A DNA stretch of 64,000 nucleotides from positions 6,403,431 through 6,467,430 of the forward strand of contig CM119266.1 of the NCBI GenBank assembly GCA_051294375.1, written 5' to 3'. Within the stretch, counting starts at the first letter, position 1. Each line of letters begins with the position of its first letter. The translations under genes and the position numbers were made by a program. Shown here piece by piece: positions 12,840-24,848 of the stretch. The stretch comes from Paraspadella gotoi (Eukaryota > Chaetognatha). The notes under the pieces were generated by a model, which had not been told where the DNA came from, ran no database searches, and saw only the letters and a list, made by a program, of their open reading frames with translations.

Positions 12840-13679
12840 TTGTTTGGACTGAAGATGGCGGAGCCCTAGCAACTTTCTTTAACCGGCCTCGCAGCCACAA
12901 AACAAATCCCTGGGTTTTGATCCAAGGCCTTTTGCGATTTCTACCCGTCCCCAAAGCGAGGTCTCAGGTGGTCACTCGCAAAGGGGGCCAACCATCTGCT
13001 CAAGGATTGAATCCGCTACCTACTGTTGGTTTAATCAACGAGAGTCCGGACTATAAGTATTAAGTAATTGTTTCTCCCGTTGATTCCTCGATGTTCCTTT
13101 GATTCCCACCGCTCAATCCGTGACTTACCTTTGCATTTCCAACGCCACTGATGGGTAAGTCTCTTTCGACATTTCGTCAAATTATGCTGACAGATAGCAA
13201 CGAAAAAATGGAAGGTTTTAAAGTGAGAAAAAAAAATTGTTTAAATTTGAACTGAGGCAGATTATAAACTTTTTTTACATTTTTTTTCTTTTCTTGGACG
13301 CGAACCAAATTAAGAAAAAAGAATAAATCTAGGATTTAAGCTCATGATCGCCTTTCTATCTGTTTCCTGTTTAATGGTTGGCAATTGTTCTAATCTATTT
13401 TTAGACTTGGCTGTTGCTTAGAGCGATATATGTGATGTATATATACTATTATACTTGTATCTAGTCCAACTGTTTTGTCAGTTTTTTGCAGACAAATCTC
13501 AATTAATTTAGATCAACTCACAAAAAGATATAAAACTCAAAAGTGGTGAATTTTTATGTCAGAAACAAAAACAAAATTCCTGAATCCAAAATGATGGAAA
13601 GATTTTTTTCGTTGAATTTTATCACGAGGATGAGTTTGGTTGGTCGAAAGGTTATGGCGGTCGAGGAGAGAGAGAGAGA

Positions 13680-13710
<31 letters not shown>

Positions 13711-14279
13711 GACAGAGAGAGAGACGAGCGAGAGCAGAGAGAGAGAGAGAGAGAGAATCCTCTCTNNNNNNNNNNNNNNNNNNNNNNNNNNNNNNNNNNN
13801 NNNNNNNNNNNNNNNNNNNNNNNNNNNNNNNNNNNNNNNNNNNNNNNNNNNNNNNNNNNNNNNNNNNNNNNNNNNNNNNNNNNNNNNNNNNNNNNNNNNN
13901 NNNNNNNNNNNNNNNNNNNNNNNNNNNNNNNNNNNNNNNNNNNNNNNNNNNNNNNNNNNNNNNNNNNNNNNNNNNNNNNNNNNNNNNNNNNNNNNNNNNN
14001 NNNNNNNNNNNNNNNNNNNNNNNNNNNNNNNNNNNNNNNNNNNNNNNNNNNNNNNNNNNNNNNNNNNNNNNNNNNNNNNNNNNNNNNNNNNNNNNNNNNN
14101 NNNNNNNNNNNNNNNNCCAATAACAAAAGAAAGGTAAGAGATGAAATTAAAATATATATCGTAATGTTCAAATCTATATTTAAATCAGACTCTCACTCAC
14201 GAGCCTATTATAAGTTTGTTTTCTAATCAATTCTATATAAAAATAAATCCAGGGTCACTAAATCCGCCACCAAAAAAAA
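12840..14279. other. Intergenic with GA tract and large gap
   Basis: Mostly AT-rich without a supported gene. A GA-rich tract at about 13662-13755 runs into an N gap at 13766-14116. The last bases before the SLC3A2-like start contain AAATCCAG at 14244-14251, which could end a 5'-UTR intron. Confidence 0.5.
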
Positions 14280-17200
14280 ATGGCGTCGAAATCCTCGGCG
14301 GAACTCGACGCGGCGCTGCAGCAACTGGTAGACGCTGCGGCTCCTGCGTCGGCGTCTCCCGCTGCAAAGACGCCGCCTTTTCCGAAGATCGAGGCGCCGC
14401 CGCAGCATCCGAAGCCGAGATCGAGACAGACGTCGACTTCCTCCGATTTTCGGTTGAGAAGCGGAAGCGAAAATATGGGGGATCAGGTGGGGATAAAAGT
14501 AGGTGGGGACTGGGGATAGAAGTGGGATAGAAATGGATAGAATGGGAGGGGAAAGGGATAGAATGGGAAAGGGATAAAATGGGATAGAATAGGTAAGGGG
14601 AAAGGGAATAGATGAAAGGGAAAGGATAGAAGGTCAGGAAGCTAAAATGGGAGGGGAAAGGGATAGAATGGGAGGAAAGGCTTAAATGGGAGGGGAAAGG
14701 GATAGAATGGGAGGGGAAAGGGATAGAATGGGAAAGGGATAAAAATGGAAAGGGATAAAATGGAAGGGAAAAAGGATAGAATGGTAGGGAAAGGGATAGA
14801 ATAGGAAAGGGAAAGGGATATGGGAGGGAAAAGGTAGAATTGAAGGGAAAGGAATAGAATGGGAAGGGAAAAGGATAGAATGGGAAAGGATAAAATGGGA
14901 AGGGAAAAGAGAGATAGAATGGAGGGAAAAGGGATAGAATGGGAGGGCAGAGGGATAGAATGGCACGGGAAAGGCTTAGAATGGGAGGGGAAAGGAATAG
15001 AATGGCAGGGGAAAGCGATAAAATGGGAAAGGGATAGAATGAGTTTTTATTAACTTAAGTGCAAAGGAGAAAAAGAGGAGACAAAAAGGAGTGAAAAGAG
15101 TTATAAGTTTAATTTCAAAAGTTCAAAAGTTCAAATTTTAAAAGTTTAGAAAAATTAAAAAAGAATTAAAGTTAATTAAAAATTAATTAACATTAAAATG
15201 ATAAAAAAGTTTTTGAAAAATAAAACGTTATATGTTCAGTTTTTCGACATCGACGCATCGGAACCCGTGGTGCCACTCAGCGGCAACGGACTGATTCCCT
15301 TGAATCGTCGCCCTGCGCCTCAGGTGAGGTTAAGTTGCCGCCTTAGGTAAGGATAGCGTGCGCAGTAGAGTCATGTGAAAATAATACAATTTTATAAGAT
15401 TACAATTTAGCATATAAAACATAAAAATAAAATTGCAAATTTTTAAATTTTAAAAACGGATTTGGATTCCTTGCAAAAAGTTGATATAAAAGAGTATAAT
15501 TGTTTTTTAAAAATTATTTTATCAAGTTGGTCAAAATTGTAGATTTAAGATGCCGATTTTTAATTTCCAACTTTTTATGAGAAATCTGAATCTTTACTCA
15601 GAATTTTTAAAAAACCATTTTGAAATTTTGACATTATATAAGGGTAGCACTATATACAAAATATGCTGACTGTGCTACAATATACATAAAAAAATAATTA
15701 CAGATTAGTATTCACTATGATAGTTTTTAAGATATAACTGCTAAATTTTGATTCCAAACTTTGACTTCACCCTAGTGTGCAGTCACGAAGACACGAAAAA
15801 GTAATTTCGATTCTATAAAAAATTAAAAGGAAAAAACTTGTCGGAAAGAAATCAGTCATAATTATTTCTTAATGGGACAAAACTGAGCAGGAAAAATGTC
15901 GATCTTCAAAATGATTATGTACAACTCGACACAAAATCGTTTTTTAACTTGAAATAAAAATAGGAAGTCGGATTACGATGAGGAAGAAGACGACGACGAC
16001 GACGACGACATTTCTAAAATCTTCTTTCTCACTATTGCCTTCGTAGGACGTAATACTACATTTGTCTAAATCGAGGGAGAGTTCAACAGATTTAGCTAAA
16101 TTCTCCCTTTTTATTAAACTTTCTGAATTTTTCAACATCACTAAATTAAATTTGTCGTCGCTTAACGCATACTTCTCTCTCACCTCTCTCATACTTCTTT
16201 TATACTTGAATATAACAAAATTTAAAAAACTAAGTGGACTGAACTTGCATTATCGAAAAGTGTTACTCCCGTAATTTGCCCTTTTGTTATTCCTCCAATT
16301 GTTAATTATCCTTTTTTCCAACAGATCGTTATTCCATTTTTTTTCTCCTTCCGTCAGATGGCGCGTTTGACGACGAAGGAGACGGCGTCGCCGATAGGCG
16401 TCCAAAACTATATTCCCGCCAACGAATCTCGAGCGAAGCTGGCGCTCCAAGCGGACGAACGAAACGACGACGACGGCGAACAAAGGAACATCAGAGGCGG
16501 AAGCAGCGACGAGGATGAGGGAATCACAGTTGTGAAACCTTTGACGGCCGGTAGGTGGACAGTGGACACGGATAATGTCGGATATGTGTATCGTTGTATG
16601 GTGTAATTGTGTATGTAATTGCTGTAAATTGTAAACATTTGGTTTGTACTGTACATTTTTTTTTTTATAATTTTGGGGTTTTTATTGTACTTTTCGTCGT
16701 CGTTTCGTTGTCTTTGTCGGTCGTAATCGAATGGTTTTTGTGATAGTTTTCCTTGGCCTTCACTCCTCACTCTTCCTTTCCCCCTCCTTACTTACCCTAT
16801 CCCTCCCCTTCCCACACCCCGGCCACTCCCTCTCCTTGCACCTCCCCTTACTTCCCCCTTCCTCCTTTCCTTCTCTCCCTTCCCATTTGTCCCCCTTCCT
16901 CCCTTCCCTTCTCCCCTTCCCCTTTGTCTCCCCTCCTCCCTCCTCTCCCCCTCTCCCTTCCCTTCTCTCCCCTCCTCCCCCTCCTCCTCCAGTCGACGCC
17001 CGCGTCCGTCTTCCCGAGATCCAAGAGTCGGTCGGTCTGTCCAAGGAGGAGCTCCAACAGTTCGTCGACGACCCAAAGTGGAAGAGGATCAGGCTCGTGC
17101 TCTTCGTCGCCTTTTGGGTCACGTGGTAAGTCTCGGTCCCGAAGCTTCCGAGTTCGAACACTTATTTATTTTCATTTTAAAGATTAATACCATGTACTTC

Positions 17201-20200
17201 TATATTGTTAAATTAAAAGTGAAATCGGATATTTATTTAACATCATTTGTATTTTGCTTGTTAATTTTATATTTATTTTTATTTTTATATCTAAATATTT
17301 TTTGTTTTTGTTTTTGTTTGTTTGTTTAAAATTTTAATTCTAATTTTATTTTATTTTTGTATTATTTTTATGTATCAATTTTTGTTTTTGTTTTATTTTC
17401 GTTTTTGTTTATGTTTTACTTTTTTCTTCTTTTCTAAAAACTCACCTCATTTCAGGCTGGCGATGCTCCTGGCGGCGGCGGTGATTCTAGCGGTCTCACC
17501 CAAATGTCCGCCGACGCCGAAACTCACCTGGTGGCAAAAGACGCCGCTTTATCGGGTCGACGTTGAGACTTACCTCGATTCTGACGGCGACGGCGTCGGC
17601 GACGTCGAGGGTAAGTTCAGGGTCGGGCGTCGTTTGTGGTCGTCGTTGTTGTTGGTTATTGGTTTTTGCTGTTTTTGTTGTTGATTTGTTGTTTTGTTTT
17701 AGTTAGTTTGTTCTTTTTGTTATTGTTTGTAGGTTTGTTGCTTATCGATTGTTTGTTTATTTGTTGTTGGTTGTCGTTTGTTGTTGTTGTTGTTTTTATT
17801 ATTATTTATGTTTTGATAAATTCTTCGGTAATAAGAACTTCATCGTCTAACTTCTTCCTCCAGGTTTGATCACGAAGCTCGATTACATCCGGAGCCTCAA
17901 CATCCACGGCGTCATTTTGGACGGCGTCTTCAAAGCGGCGTCGTCGGAAGCGGATTTTGCGGCGTCATCCGGCGACGCCTTGGACTTCCTCTCCGTGAAC
18001 GAAGCGGTGGGGACGACGGCGTCGGTGGAGCGTCTCTTGAAGGAGACGCAGAAGCGAGGGATGCACGTGGTCGTCGACTTTGACGCGGAGACAACATCAG
18101 TCGATCATCCTTGGTTTAAGGTTCGACGTCGGAAGAGTGTTTTAATCTCATTTGCATATTGTAGTAATTCAATGTATCACTTAAAAATTTAATCATATGC
18201 ATTCACCATGCCTTATACCGTTTAGGGCAGACAATGAGTTTTAGTTTACATTTTATAATTATGGACATTTCTAGCCAACTCAATAAATTAGTTTTGAAAT
18301 GAAGAAAAACTGTATGAAAAATTCGAACCGAGTTTGTTTTCACATGATAATTAAGATGAATTAAACGATAATTGTTATAAACTTGGATACCGACAACGTA
18401 ACGTGATTTAATCCAAGTCTAATTCTCTCCGAATCACCCTGTATCTTCCACGCAGGCGAGTCGCGCCTCCAAATCCGCCTCTGATTTTTATCGCGATTTC
18501 TACGTCTGGTCATCGACGTCCAAACCCGGCGCCGATTGGTCCAAAGACGAGACGCGCGGCGCCTTTTATTCGACGCCGAAAAGCGGCGTAACTCGAGCGG
18601 CGCTCAATCTCCAATCTCCAACCGTTCGTCGCGCCGTCGCCGCTTTTGTCGACGACTGGTCTCGACGCGGCGTTGAAGGATTCTCAGTTCGATTGGGGAG
18701 AATCGACGCCGGTGACGCTGCTAATGACGCCGCCAAATCTTTGGTCGCAGAAATCGACGAAATTCTCGACGAATTTCGAGAAAAAACTCATCGACATCAA
18801 CTGTTGATGTTGAACGGACCGTCGTCGTCGTCGTCGTCGTCATCCTCTCTCGACTTGAACGCCATAGTCTCCTCGGAAGACGCCGACGTCGTCCTCAGCG
18901 ACGCCGTTCTCAGCGCCATAAATTTGAAGTCACCAGATGGCGACGGTTGCGACTCGCGATGTCTGAAGAACGCCATCGACGCGAGACACGTGGCGCCGCT
19001 AGATGGAGGCGACGAACCGAAAACGCCGTGGAAGGCGTATCTGGTGGGCGGACCGGAAGTTGAGCGGTTGGCGTCGCGCGTCCATGCGGAATATTTCAAC
19101 GCTTACGTCTTGATTCTTGGATTGCTGCCGGGTAAGGCCGAAGGCGGCTGAGGCGGCTGCATGTACATTATACAATATACATGACTGTTTTAACTTTCAA
19201 CTATTTGAAATGAGCGAGGTATTGTGCCGTGGGTACCGCAAAGCTCGCTGAATATGTATTTTAAAATATTAATTACATTTCTATACCTGTTTATAAAACT
19301 ACCGCTTTCGCCAAAATTTATAAAATTTATACTCAACCAATGTAAAAATTATTCATTCATTCAATAAACATTAAACAATAAACAATAAACAATAAACAAG
19401 GTTTCTTGCCCTTGACTTTGGTCTAGACCTCCATCCCTTTTACAATACAACAACAGAGCAGAATTGCTATCAAGACTTCAATCAAGACTCTCTCACACTC
19501 CAGTTTATTAACTCTCAGAGTGCTTGGCTTCCCTATCTATGAAGTAATCTAATAGTAATTATTTCTTAAGATGGTTTTATTTGATTTAAAAGGATGACTT
19601 TTATTGTTAATCTCCTAACCTCGTCCTCCAACGACTTCTCTCATCTGTTTCCATTCTCCTATTAAGGAACGCCGGTTCTCTACTACGGCGACGAAGTGGC
19701 GATGAAAGACGGCGTCGGCGGCGTCGTCGCCACGCCCATGCAATGGACGCCGGGAAAGAACGCCGGATTTACGACCTCAAAGTCCGGCGCTTTTCGGGCG
19801 TTGGCGCCGCGATACGAAGAATTTAACGTGGAGGTGAGGTTGGGGGAAAGGTGGTGACAGGGGGAGATTGGTAAGGGTCGGAGGAACGGGTCGGAGATAA
19901 AGGGTTGGTTGAACGGGTCGGAGATAAAGGGTCGGAGAAATGTGTTGGAGATAAAAGGTCGGAGATAAAGTGTTGGAGGAATAGGTTAGAGATAAAGGGT
20001 CGGAGATAAAGGGTCGGAGGAATGGGTTGGAGATAAAAGGTCGGAGATAAAGGGTCGGAGGAATAGGTTAGAGATAAAGGGTCGGAGATAAAGGGTTGGA
20101 GATAAAGAGTCGGTGGAACGGGTCAAAGATAAAGAGTCATAGATAAATACTTTGCCACTTATTGTTTACCCTCGTTATTTTACTAAACGTCATGGATATT

Positions 20201-20685
20201 AATGTAAAAAAAACGAACGAAAAGTTATTTTTTTATTCTTTCAATTATAATATTTAAATTGGTATTTCTAATCAATATTTACCGGATCCCTTCTTTGCAT
20301 CGCAGGTTCAACTTGCTCTTGGCGCCGACCACAAGCAACTTCAAGTCTTCAAGGAGACGATGAACCTTCGTCAACGGGCTTCGATCGCTTGGGGCGCCAT
20401 CTTCGAAAGCTCCGTCGACAATCAGATCTACTCGTACTTGAGACAAGCTGAAGGCTTTCCTGGGTGAGACAAGCAAACTCTCAACTCTCAAAAATCTTGT
20501 TATATTTGTCTTGATGATAGATATCGAGGTTATTTAATATTTATTTATTTATTCATTTTTTTAATAATTTTTAATTGGTTTTTTTTTATCTAATTTAATT
20601 CTTATGAAATTTATTTACTTATTATTTTCATCCTCCTTGCCCTTTTTTCTTTTTTCATTTTATTACTTTTTTAAGGATTTATCAT

Positions 20686-20772
<87 letters not shown>

Positions 20773-21117
20773 TTAATAATTTATTAATTACTAATTTTTA
20801 GTCATTTATGCAATTATTAATCTATTTATTTCACAAAGTTACCCTTTTGTTTTCCCCCACCAAATTTCCTCCGACTAAGCTACCTCGTGGCCGCCAACGT
20901 CGGCAAAGCGCCCTCTCTCATCGACTTCATGAAACCCAGCGTCCGTCTCCCGGCGTCCGGCGTCGTCGTCATGACGACGCGTAACCTGCGTCACGACGAA
21001 TTGGCGCCGGGAACGAAGCTGCGACTGGACAAGGTCTACTTGCGTCCGGGAGAGGGCGTGGTCATTGAGTTGGAAGAGGAGATCGTCATGGACGAGGTCG
21101 TAGTAAACGGACATTGA
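14280..21117 (+). CDS. SLC3A2: CD98/4F2 heavy chain, SLC3A2-like
   Basis: Ten coding exons: 14280-14486, 15240-15323, 16358-16550, 16993-17125, 17456-17610, 17864-18120, 18456-19131, 19667-19833, 20306-20463, 20880-21117; 2,268 bp, 755 aa, all phases consistent. SLC3A2 is the type II glycoprotein that carries SLC7 light chains to the plasma membrane to form heteromeric amino-acid exchangers. Seen here: a cytosolic N-terminus of about 195 aa (longer than in human), the family motif VGLSKEELQQF at 175-185, one membrane segment at about 196-219, then C223 where the family has the Cys that links to the light chain. The rest is an alpha-amylase-like ectodomain with TWWQKTPLYRV and GTPVLYYGDEV. The amylase catalytic GFRxD is GFSVR, so it is predicted to be enzymatically dead, as in the family. 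A (TCG)n tract gives a polyserine run in exon 7. Exon 3 begins with an in-frame ATG, a possible alternative start. AATAAA-like sites follow near 21330. Confidence 0.93.
14505..15045 (+). repeat. Purine-rich minisatellite in SLC3A2-like intron 1
   Basis: Degenerate tandem repeats built from GGGATAGAATGGG and GGAGGGGAAA with variable unit length (about 14-24 bp). It fills most of the first intron and has no coding role. Confidence 0.85.
16745..16992 (+). repeat. Pyrimidine tract leading into exon 4 of SLC3A2-like
   Basis: About 245 bases of nearly pure C and T, made of CCCTTCCTCC-like repeats, ending in CCTCCAG at the exon 4 acceptor. It serves as an unusually long polypyrimidine tract. Confidence 0.8.
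19335..19555 (+). repeat. Interspersed repeat family A, diverged copy
   Basis: Located in intron 7 of the SLC3A2-like gene. It keeps CAACCAATGTAAAAATTATT, TTGACTTTGG, CAATCAAGACTCTCTCACA and GAGTGCTTGGCTTCCCTAT in the same order as the 8833 copy, but with deletions and an AACAATAAAC expansion. Confidence 0.75.
19866..20140 (+). repeat. Minisatellite in SLC3A2-like intron 8
   Basis: Tandem degenerate units around GGGTCGGAGATAAA, about 14-15 bp, some extended with GGAACGGGTCGGAG. Purine-rich and non-coding. Confidence 0.85.
20684..20776 (+). repeat. (TTTA)n microsatellite
   Basis: A nearly perfect TTTA tetranucleotide repeat of about 90 bases in intron 9 of the SLC3A2-like gene. Confidence 0.95.
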
Positions 21118-22944
21118 CCCGGGGGGGTTGTTGCTGTCATAGTCGTCGGTTGACAAGGATTTGTCAGTATTGTCGGCGATGGCTCTCGAGGGATTGCGTT
21201 ATTTATCGGAACATCCATATTGAATGACAAGAACATTGATTAAGTACAAAAAATCACAGAGAGAACTCACAAACAGACGCTTCTAAGTCTTGAAAAAAAC
21301 ATTGAAAAGAAGAGAGAGAAAAATAATAATAAAATGATTGCATTAAACAATATTTAAAATTTAAAAATATTTAAAATATATCAAAATATCAATAATAAAA
21401 CACTCTGTCTCAATTAGTACATGTACGAGACGAATGTTTATTATTTTTTGTGACGTATTTAATATAGATGTTAAGGTATAAATGATATTGTAGCTTCCAC
21501 AATGGTTGTAAGGGATCACCATTTCAGTCTGTATCTAATGCGCGTACGATGAAGTATCATTAATTTCGTCATCAACAACATTTGAACTGAAACAACTTCT
21601 TTGGGTTGATCTGAGAAAGTTGTTTAAATATTTTGATTTTTGAAGACAAGAATTCATTTGGGAAGGAAACATCTATTTTCTTTTAACGGACCAGAAATCC
21701 AAAGGATCAGCATAATGTTTTTATTTAATTTATTCTTGGTTGAATTTGCTTTTTATGACTTTGCTGTTTACTAATAAATTATTGCTATTTATTTGCCGTC
21801 AATTTGCTTCTCTTTTTGTACCTTAATGAGATAATGAAGGAAAATATAATCCATAAATGGTTTCATATCATTTTGTTCGCTATTTTTATCTCTACCACCT
21901 CCACTCTGATATTCTCATATCATTTAGCTATCTACTGTAGTATCATATATATATAGAAATATATATATATATATATATAATATCATATAGTAATAATATT
22001 TTAAAGAGTAAGCGTTGTTTAATAATGAAATATTAAAATCTTAAAAAGTAAGTGTTGTTTAATAATGAAATATTCAAATCTTAAAAATGTCTTCCTGTCT
22101 AAACTATAACCTCGCTTGTCGTTTCGACCGCCTGAGATCTAAAATTGGAAAATCGAAAATCAAGTTAAAAATGCATGAAGCTCATGGCCAGATAAAGAGA
22201 GAGAGAGAAAGAGAGATAGAGAGAGAGAGAGAAATAGTGAAAGAAAGAGTGTGAGAGTGATAGAGATTGAGATATTAAATTTTAGATATTTCTGAATTGT
22301 AACCAAAACTAAGACCAAAAAATTTTGTGAAGAAAAGAAAAATTATAATCTCAAAATTAAACAGTAAAGAACAGTAACAACATCAGTAACAGGTTTTTAG
22401 ACACCGGGAAATTGTTGGGAAAAGCATAGCAGTAGACAGGAACAGTGAAACAGTTGAGTAAATCTATTGACAAATTTCTTTCCAAAAATAGAGCTTTTTC
22501 TGACAAAAAAGTTAAATTTGATATGAATTCTAGTTAATAACAGTTTGGGTAATTACTTACTAGAGTTTAATTGTGACCGAATTTTAGCCGGATAAGTTTA
22601 ACAAGATCGGTTTCAAGGTTGAAAAGGTAAGTCAAAGGTGAGGAATCAAGGTTTTTATACAATACTTAAATGAGAATTTAAAAAAGTTCCTTCATATATT
22701 AATATATTTCTTTTTGATAATTGACTCCGTTAATCATAATGTTTCTTTATTTATACAAAATGAACATATAAAGTATTATTTAAAATGATTGAGCAAGTCA
22801 AGGCAAAATCATTTTTAGTCATAACGATGACAACCTAAAAAAATAAAATAAATTAATTATTAATTAAGGAAATTAATCACTTTGATTTGATGAGCCCATT
22901 CGACGGGATCCCCTTAAGCAGCAACATCCCCCCCTTTCCCCTTT
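21118..22944. other. Intergenic, AT-rich
   Basis: 3' flank of the SLC3A2-like gene, then AT-rich DNA with a TA run near 21950-21985 and GA repeats at 22195-22260. The only coding-like signal is a 39-base interval at 22588-22626 flanked by TTTTAG and GTAAGT; no gene can be built around it. Confidence 0.55.
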
Positions 22945-24848
22945 TCAAATTACGATCTTCGGAATGGGCAGGGGTCGATCCTGCCCCATCGGGATCACCC
23001 CTCTTCGCCCCTTTTCCCGCCCGGGCAAGACCCCGTTTCTTCCCCCGGTCAAGAGTCCGCTCACCGCCCAGGGTTCCTCATCTTCCCAAATTTCCTTCCT
23101 CAATTCGAAACTTCGCCGATTCCGTTTCTGCCTGAAGGATCCGGCGCCACCGCCGCCGACGCTGCCCCGCCACGGCCGACGCCGCCGGTGCTTGGAATTG
23201 GCCACGGTGGCCAAACCGGCATCGCCGATCGGGCAAAACGGCGCCGCGGCGTCGCAGCAGAGAACTCCGAGATTGGCGCCGAAACGCTGGACGAGACAAT
23301 AGGTGACGCCGAAAATGACGATGACGACGGTGACGACGCCCATGATGACGACGAGGTGGGCAGAGTCGACGTTGTCGTAGAGGCAATCGGGACCCTGTGG
23401 AGTTGGGGGGTTTGGGGTGGTAGGGGAAGGTGGTTAGATGGTGGTTAGATGGTGGTGGGGTCGTGAGAAAGAGTCAGTCACTCGTCAGTTTGAAGATGGA
23501 TTCGTTTGGTGAAGGGATTATGTAGAAAAATTTAACCACTTCATTGATAGTGAAGCCAGGTACTCTGGGAGTGAATAAACTCGACTGTGATAGACTTGAT
23601 CGAAAGCTTGCAGAGTTATATTTACTTATTATTATTACTATTATGTTATTATCTTGTAAAAGAGACGTAGGCCTTCATGCACCATAGAGACAAAACAGCT
23701 TATTTATTGAATGAATGGATATTTTTTATATTGGTTGTATCATTTTCATAGCCTGACATTGTCACCTGTCCTAAGTCCTGTCCTGTCCTAAGCAAGGAAG
23801 CTCGTATTATGAAATGAAAGATAATACACATTTAATGGTTATAACAACTTCTTACTAATTTAAACAAAAAATATCGGAATAATAAAAAAATAATATAAGA
23901 TAGCTTATTTATTAAATGGATGGATAATTTTTATATTGGTTGTACCAATTTCATAAAAAAAAATGGATATGAGATTAAATTAGAAATGTTAGAAACTGTG
24001 TGCAGACTCGTTGGGTGCATGCGGAGGTGCAGGGGGGTGCAGGCGGAGGTGCTCTCAAGCTTGACGGCCGTGAAGAACGACGTGGAACGGATGCAGGAAT
24101 GCAAGAAGGATGAGTTGTGGGAGGAGGAGGAGGAGGAGGAGGAGGAGGAGAATTTTGACTCCTCATTGGTTAGTCGCTCTTTATTTGTTAAGATTTAGGA
24201 TTATAAAATGAGTCTCTTTATAAATCAGAAAATATTTTGATTGAATATAAATAAACAAGCAGGAAGTAGATAAAGCAAAAAATTAAATTTACTGTAAAGT
24301 CTAACTGACAAAAATGTTATTTATTTCGAATATTTCTTAATTAGGAATTTCAATTAGGAACATCCTTCCGTCAGCTCGCAGCATTTTTCCCTGATTTGCT
24401 GGCTTTAATCGACAAGCCGCCGAGCTCACGACCGGCACGTGGTCTACGCTGTCAGCAACCGGATTTTACCTTGAAGCAACCGTTACTCGCCTTGCAGCAA
24501 CCTTTTCCCTAGCTTACAGCACCTTTCATTAAGCTTGCAGTAGCCAGCACAAAGCTTGTTCAACCCTTTCTTAACTTACAGCACCCTTCACTCACCTTGT
24601 AGCAAACGGCAACTTTATCTCGAATTGAAGCACCCTTGACTTACCTTGCAGCAACCGGCACTTATCTTGCTGCAACCCTTTCTCAACTTGCAGCACCCTT
24701 GACTCACCTTACAGCAACCGGCGCCGGAGCAGGCGTCCTGACCTTGAGCCTTTCCGATGCCAGCGACGCCGCGAGACTCGCAGGGGAGGAAGAGGAGGGG
24801 GAGGAGGAGGAGGAAGAGGGGGAGGAAGAGAAGGGGTTGGGACCACAT
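22945..24848 (-). CDS. Candidate small type I membrane protein, Cys-rich
   Basis: Two exons, 24848-24708 and 23394-22945, join in phase 0 (donor AAG|GTGAGT, acceptor CTCCACAG|GGT), 591 bp, 196 aa. Residues 1 to about 27 are a signal peptide (MWSQPLLFLPLFLLLLPLLF). A short ectodomain follows with CSGAGCCKGPDC, then a membrane segment at about 61-82 (LVVIMGVVTVVIVIFGVTYC), then LCCDAAAPFCP and a basic, Gly/Pro-rich tail. The layout resembles small single-pass Cys-rich proteins such as CYYR1, VOPP1 or shisa-like proteins, but I cannot assign a family. A GTGAGC within exon 2 (near 23069) is a good donor, so the C-terminus is uncertain. An extra exon near 24014-24080 is possible. The intron start carries an array repeating the exon 1 end. 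Confidence 0.5.
23540..23756 (-). repeat. Interspersed repeat family A, reverse copy
   Basis: Reverse-orientation copy in the intron of the candidate Cys-rich membrane gene. It shows GAAGCCAGGTACTCTGGGAG, GAAAGCTTGCAG and TATATTGGTTGTA in the order expected for the complement. A further partial end of about 60 bp lies at 23897-23956. Confidence 0.8.
24463..24729 (-). repeat. 21-bp minisatellite made of exon end plus splice donor
   Basis: On the minus strand about a dozen degenerate units of about 21 bp follow the pattern GGTTGCTGCAAGGTAAGTCA. The first unit is the coding end and donor of exon 1 (GGTTGCTGTAAG|GTGAGT); the rest lie in the intron. Several units keep a good donor (AAGGTAAGT, AAGGTGAGT). 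The reading frame stays open through the first five units, each giving GCCKVSQ-like heptads, until a stop at 24615. Confidence 0.85.

Noticed and set aside
12990-13060. tRNA-like GGATTCAATCC on the minus strand
   Set aside because: Only a partial B-box match; no cloverleaf could be drawn.
15944-16192. Minus-strand frame of 82 codons nested in SLC3A2-like intron 2
   Set aside because: It ends in a polyvaline run from a (GTC)n repeat; AT-rich codons, no splice context and no similarity recognised.
16753-17187. Overlapping Pro/Ser-rich frames near SLC3A2-like exon 4
   Set aside because: They are shadow frames of the pyrimidine tract. The real exon uses the frame giving VRLPEIQESVGLSKEEL.
22887-23302. 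Plus-strand GC-rich frames opposite the Cys-rich membrane gene
   Set aside because: The minus strand gives a membrane helix and a phase-matched join to a signal peptide; the plus frames are Pro/Arg-rich antisense shadows.
23920-24198. Plus-strand frame VQAEVLSSLTAVKNDVERMQ followed by a polyglutamate run
   Set aside because: Its start lies in a family A repeat fragment, the acceptor context is purine-rich, and the glutamate run is a (GAG)n repeat. A minus-strand exon is equally possible, so neither is called.
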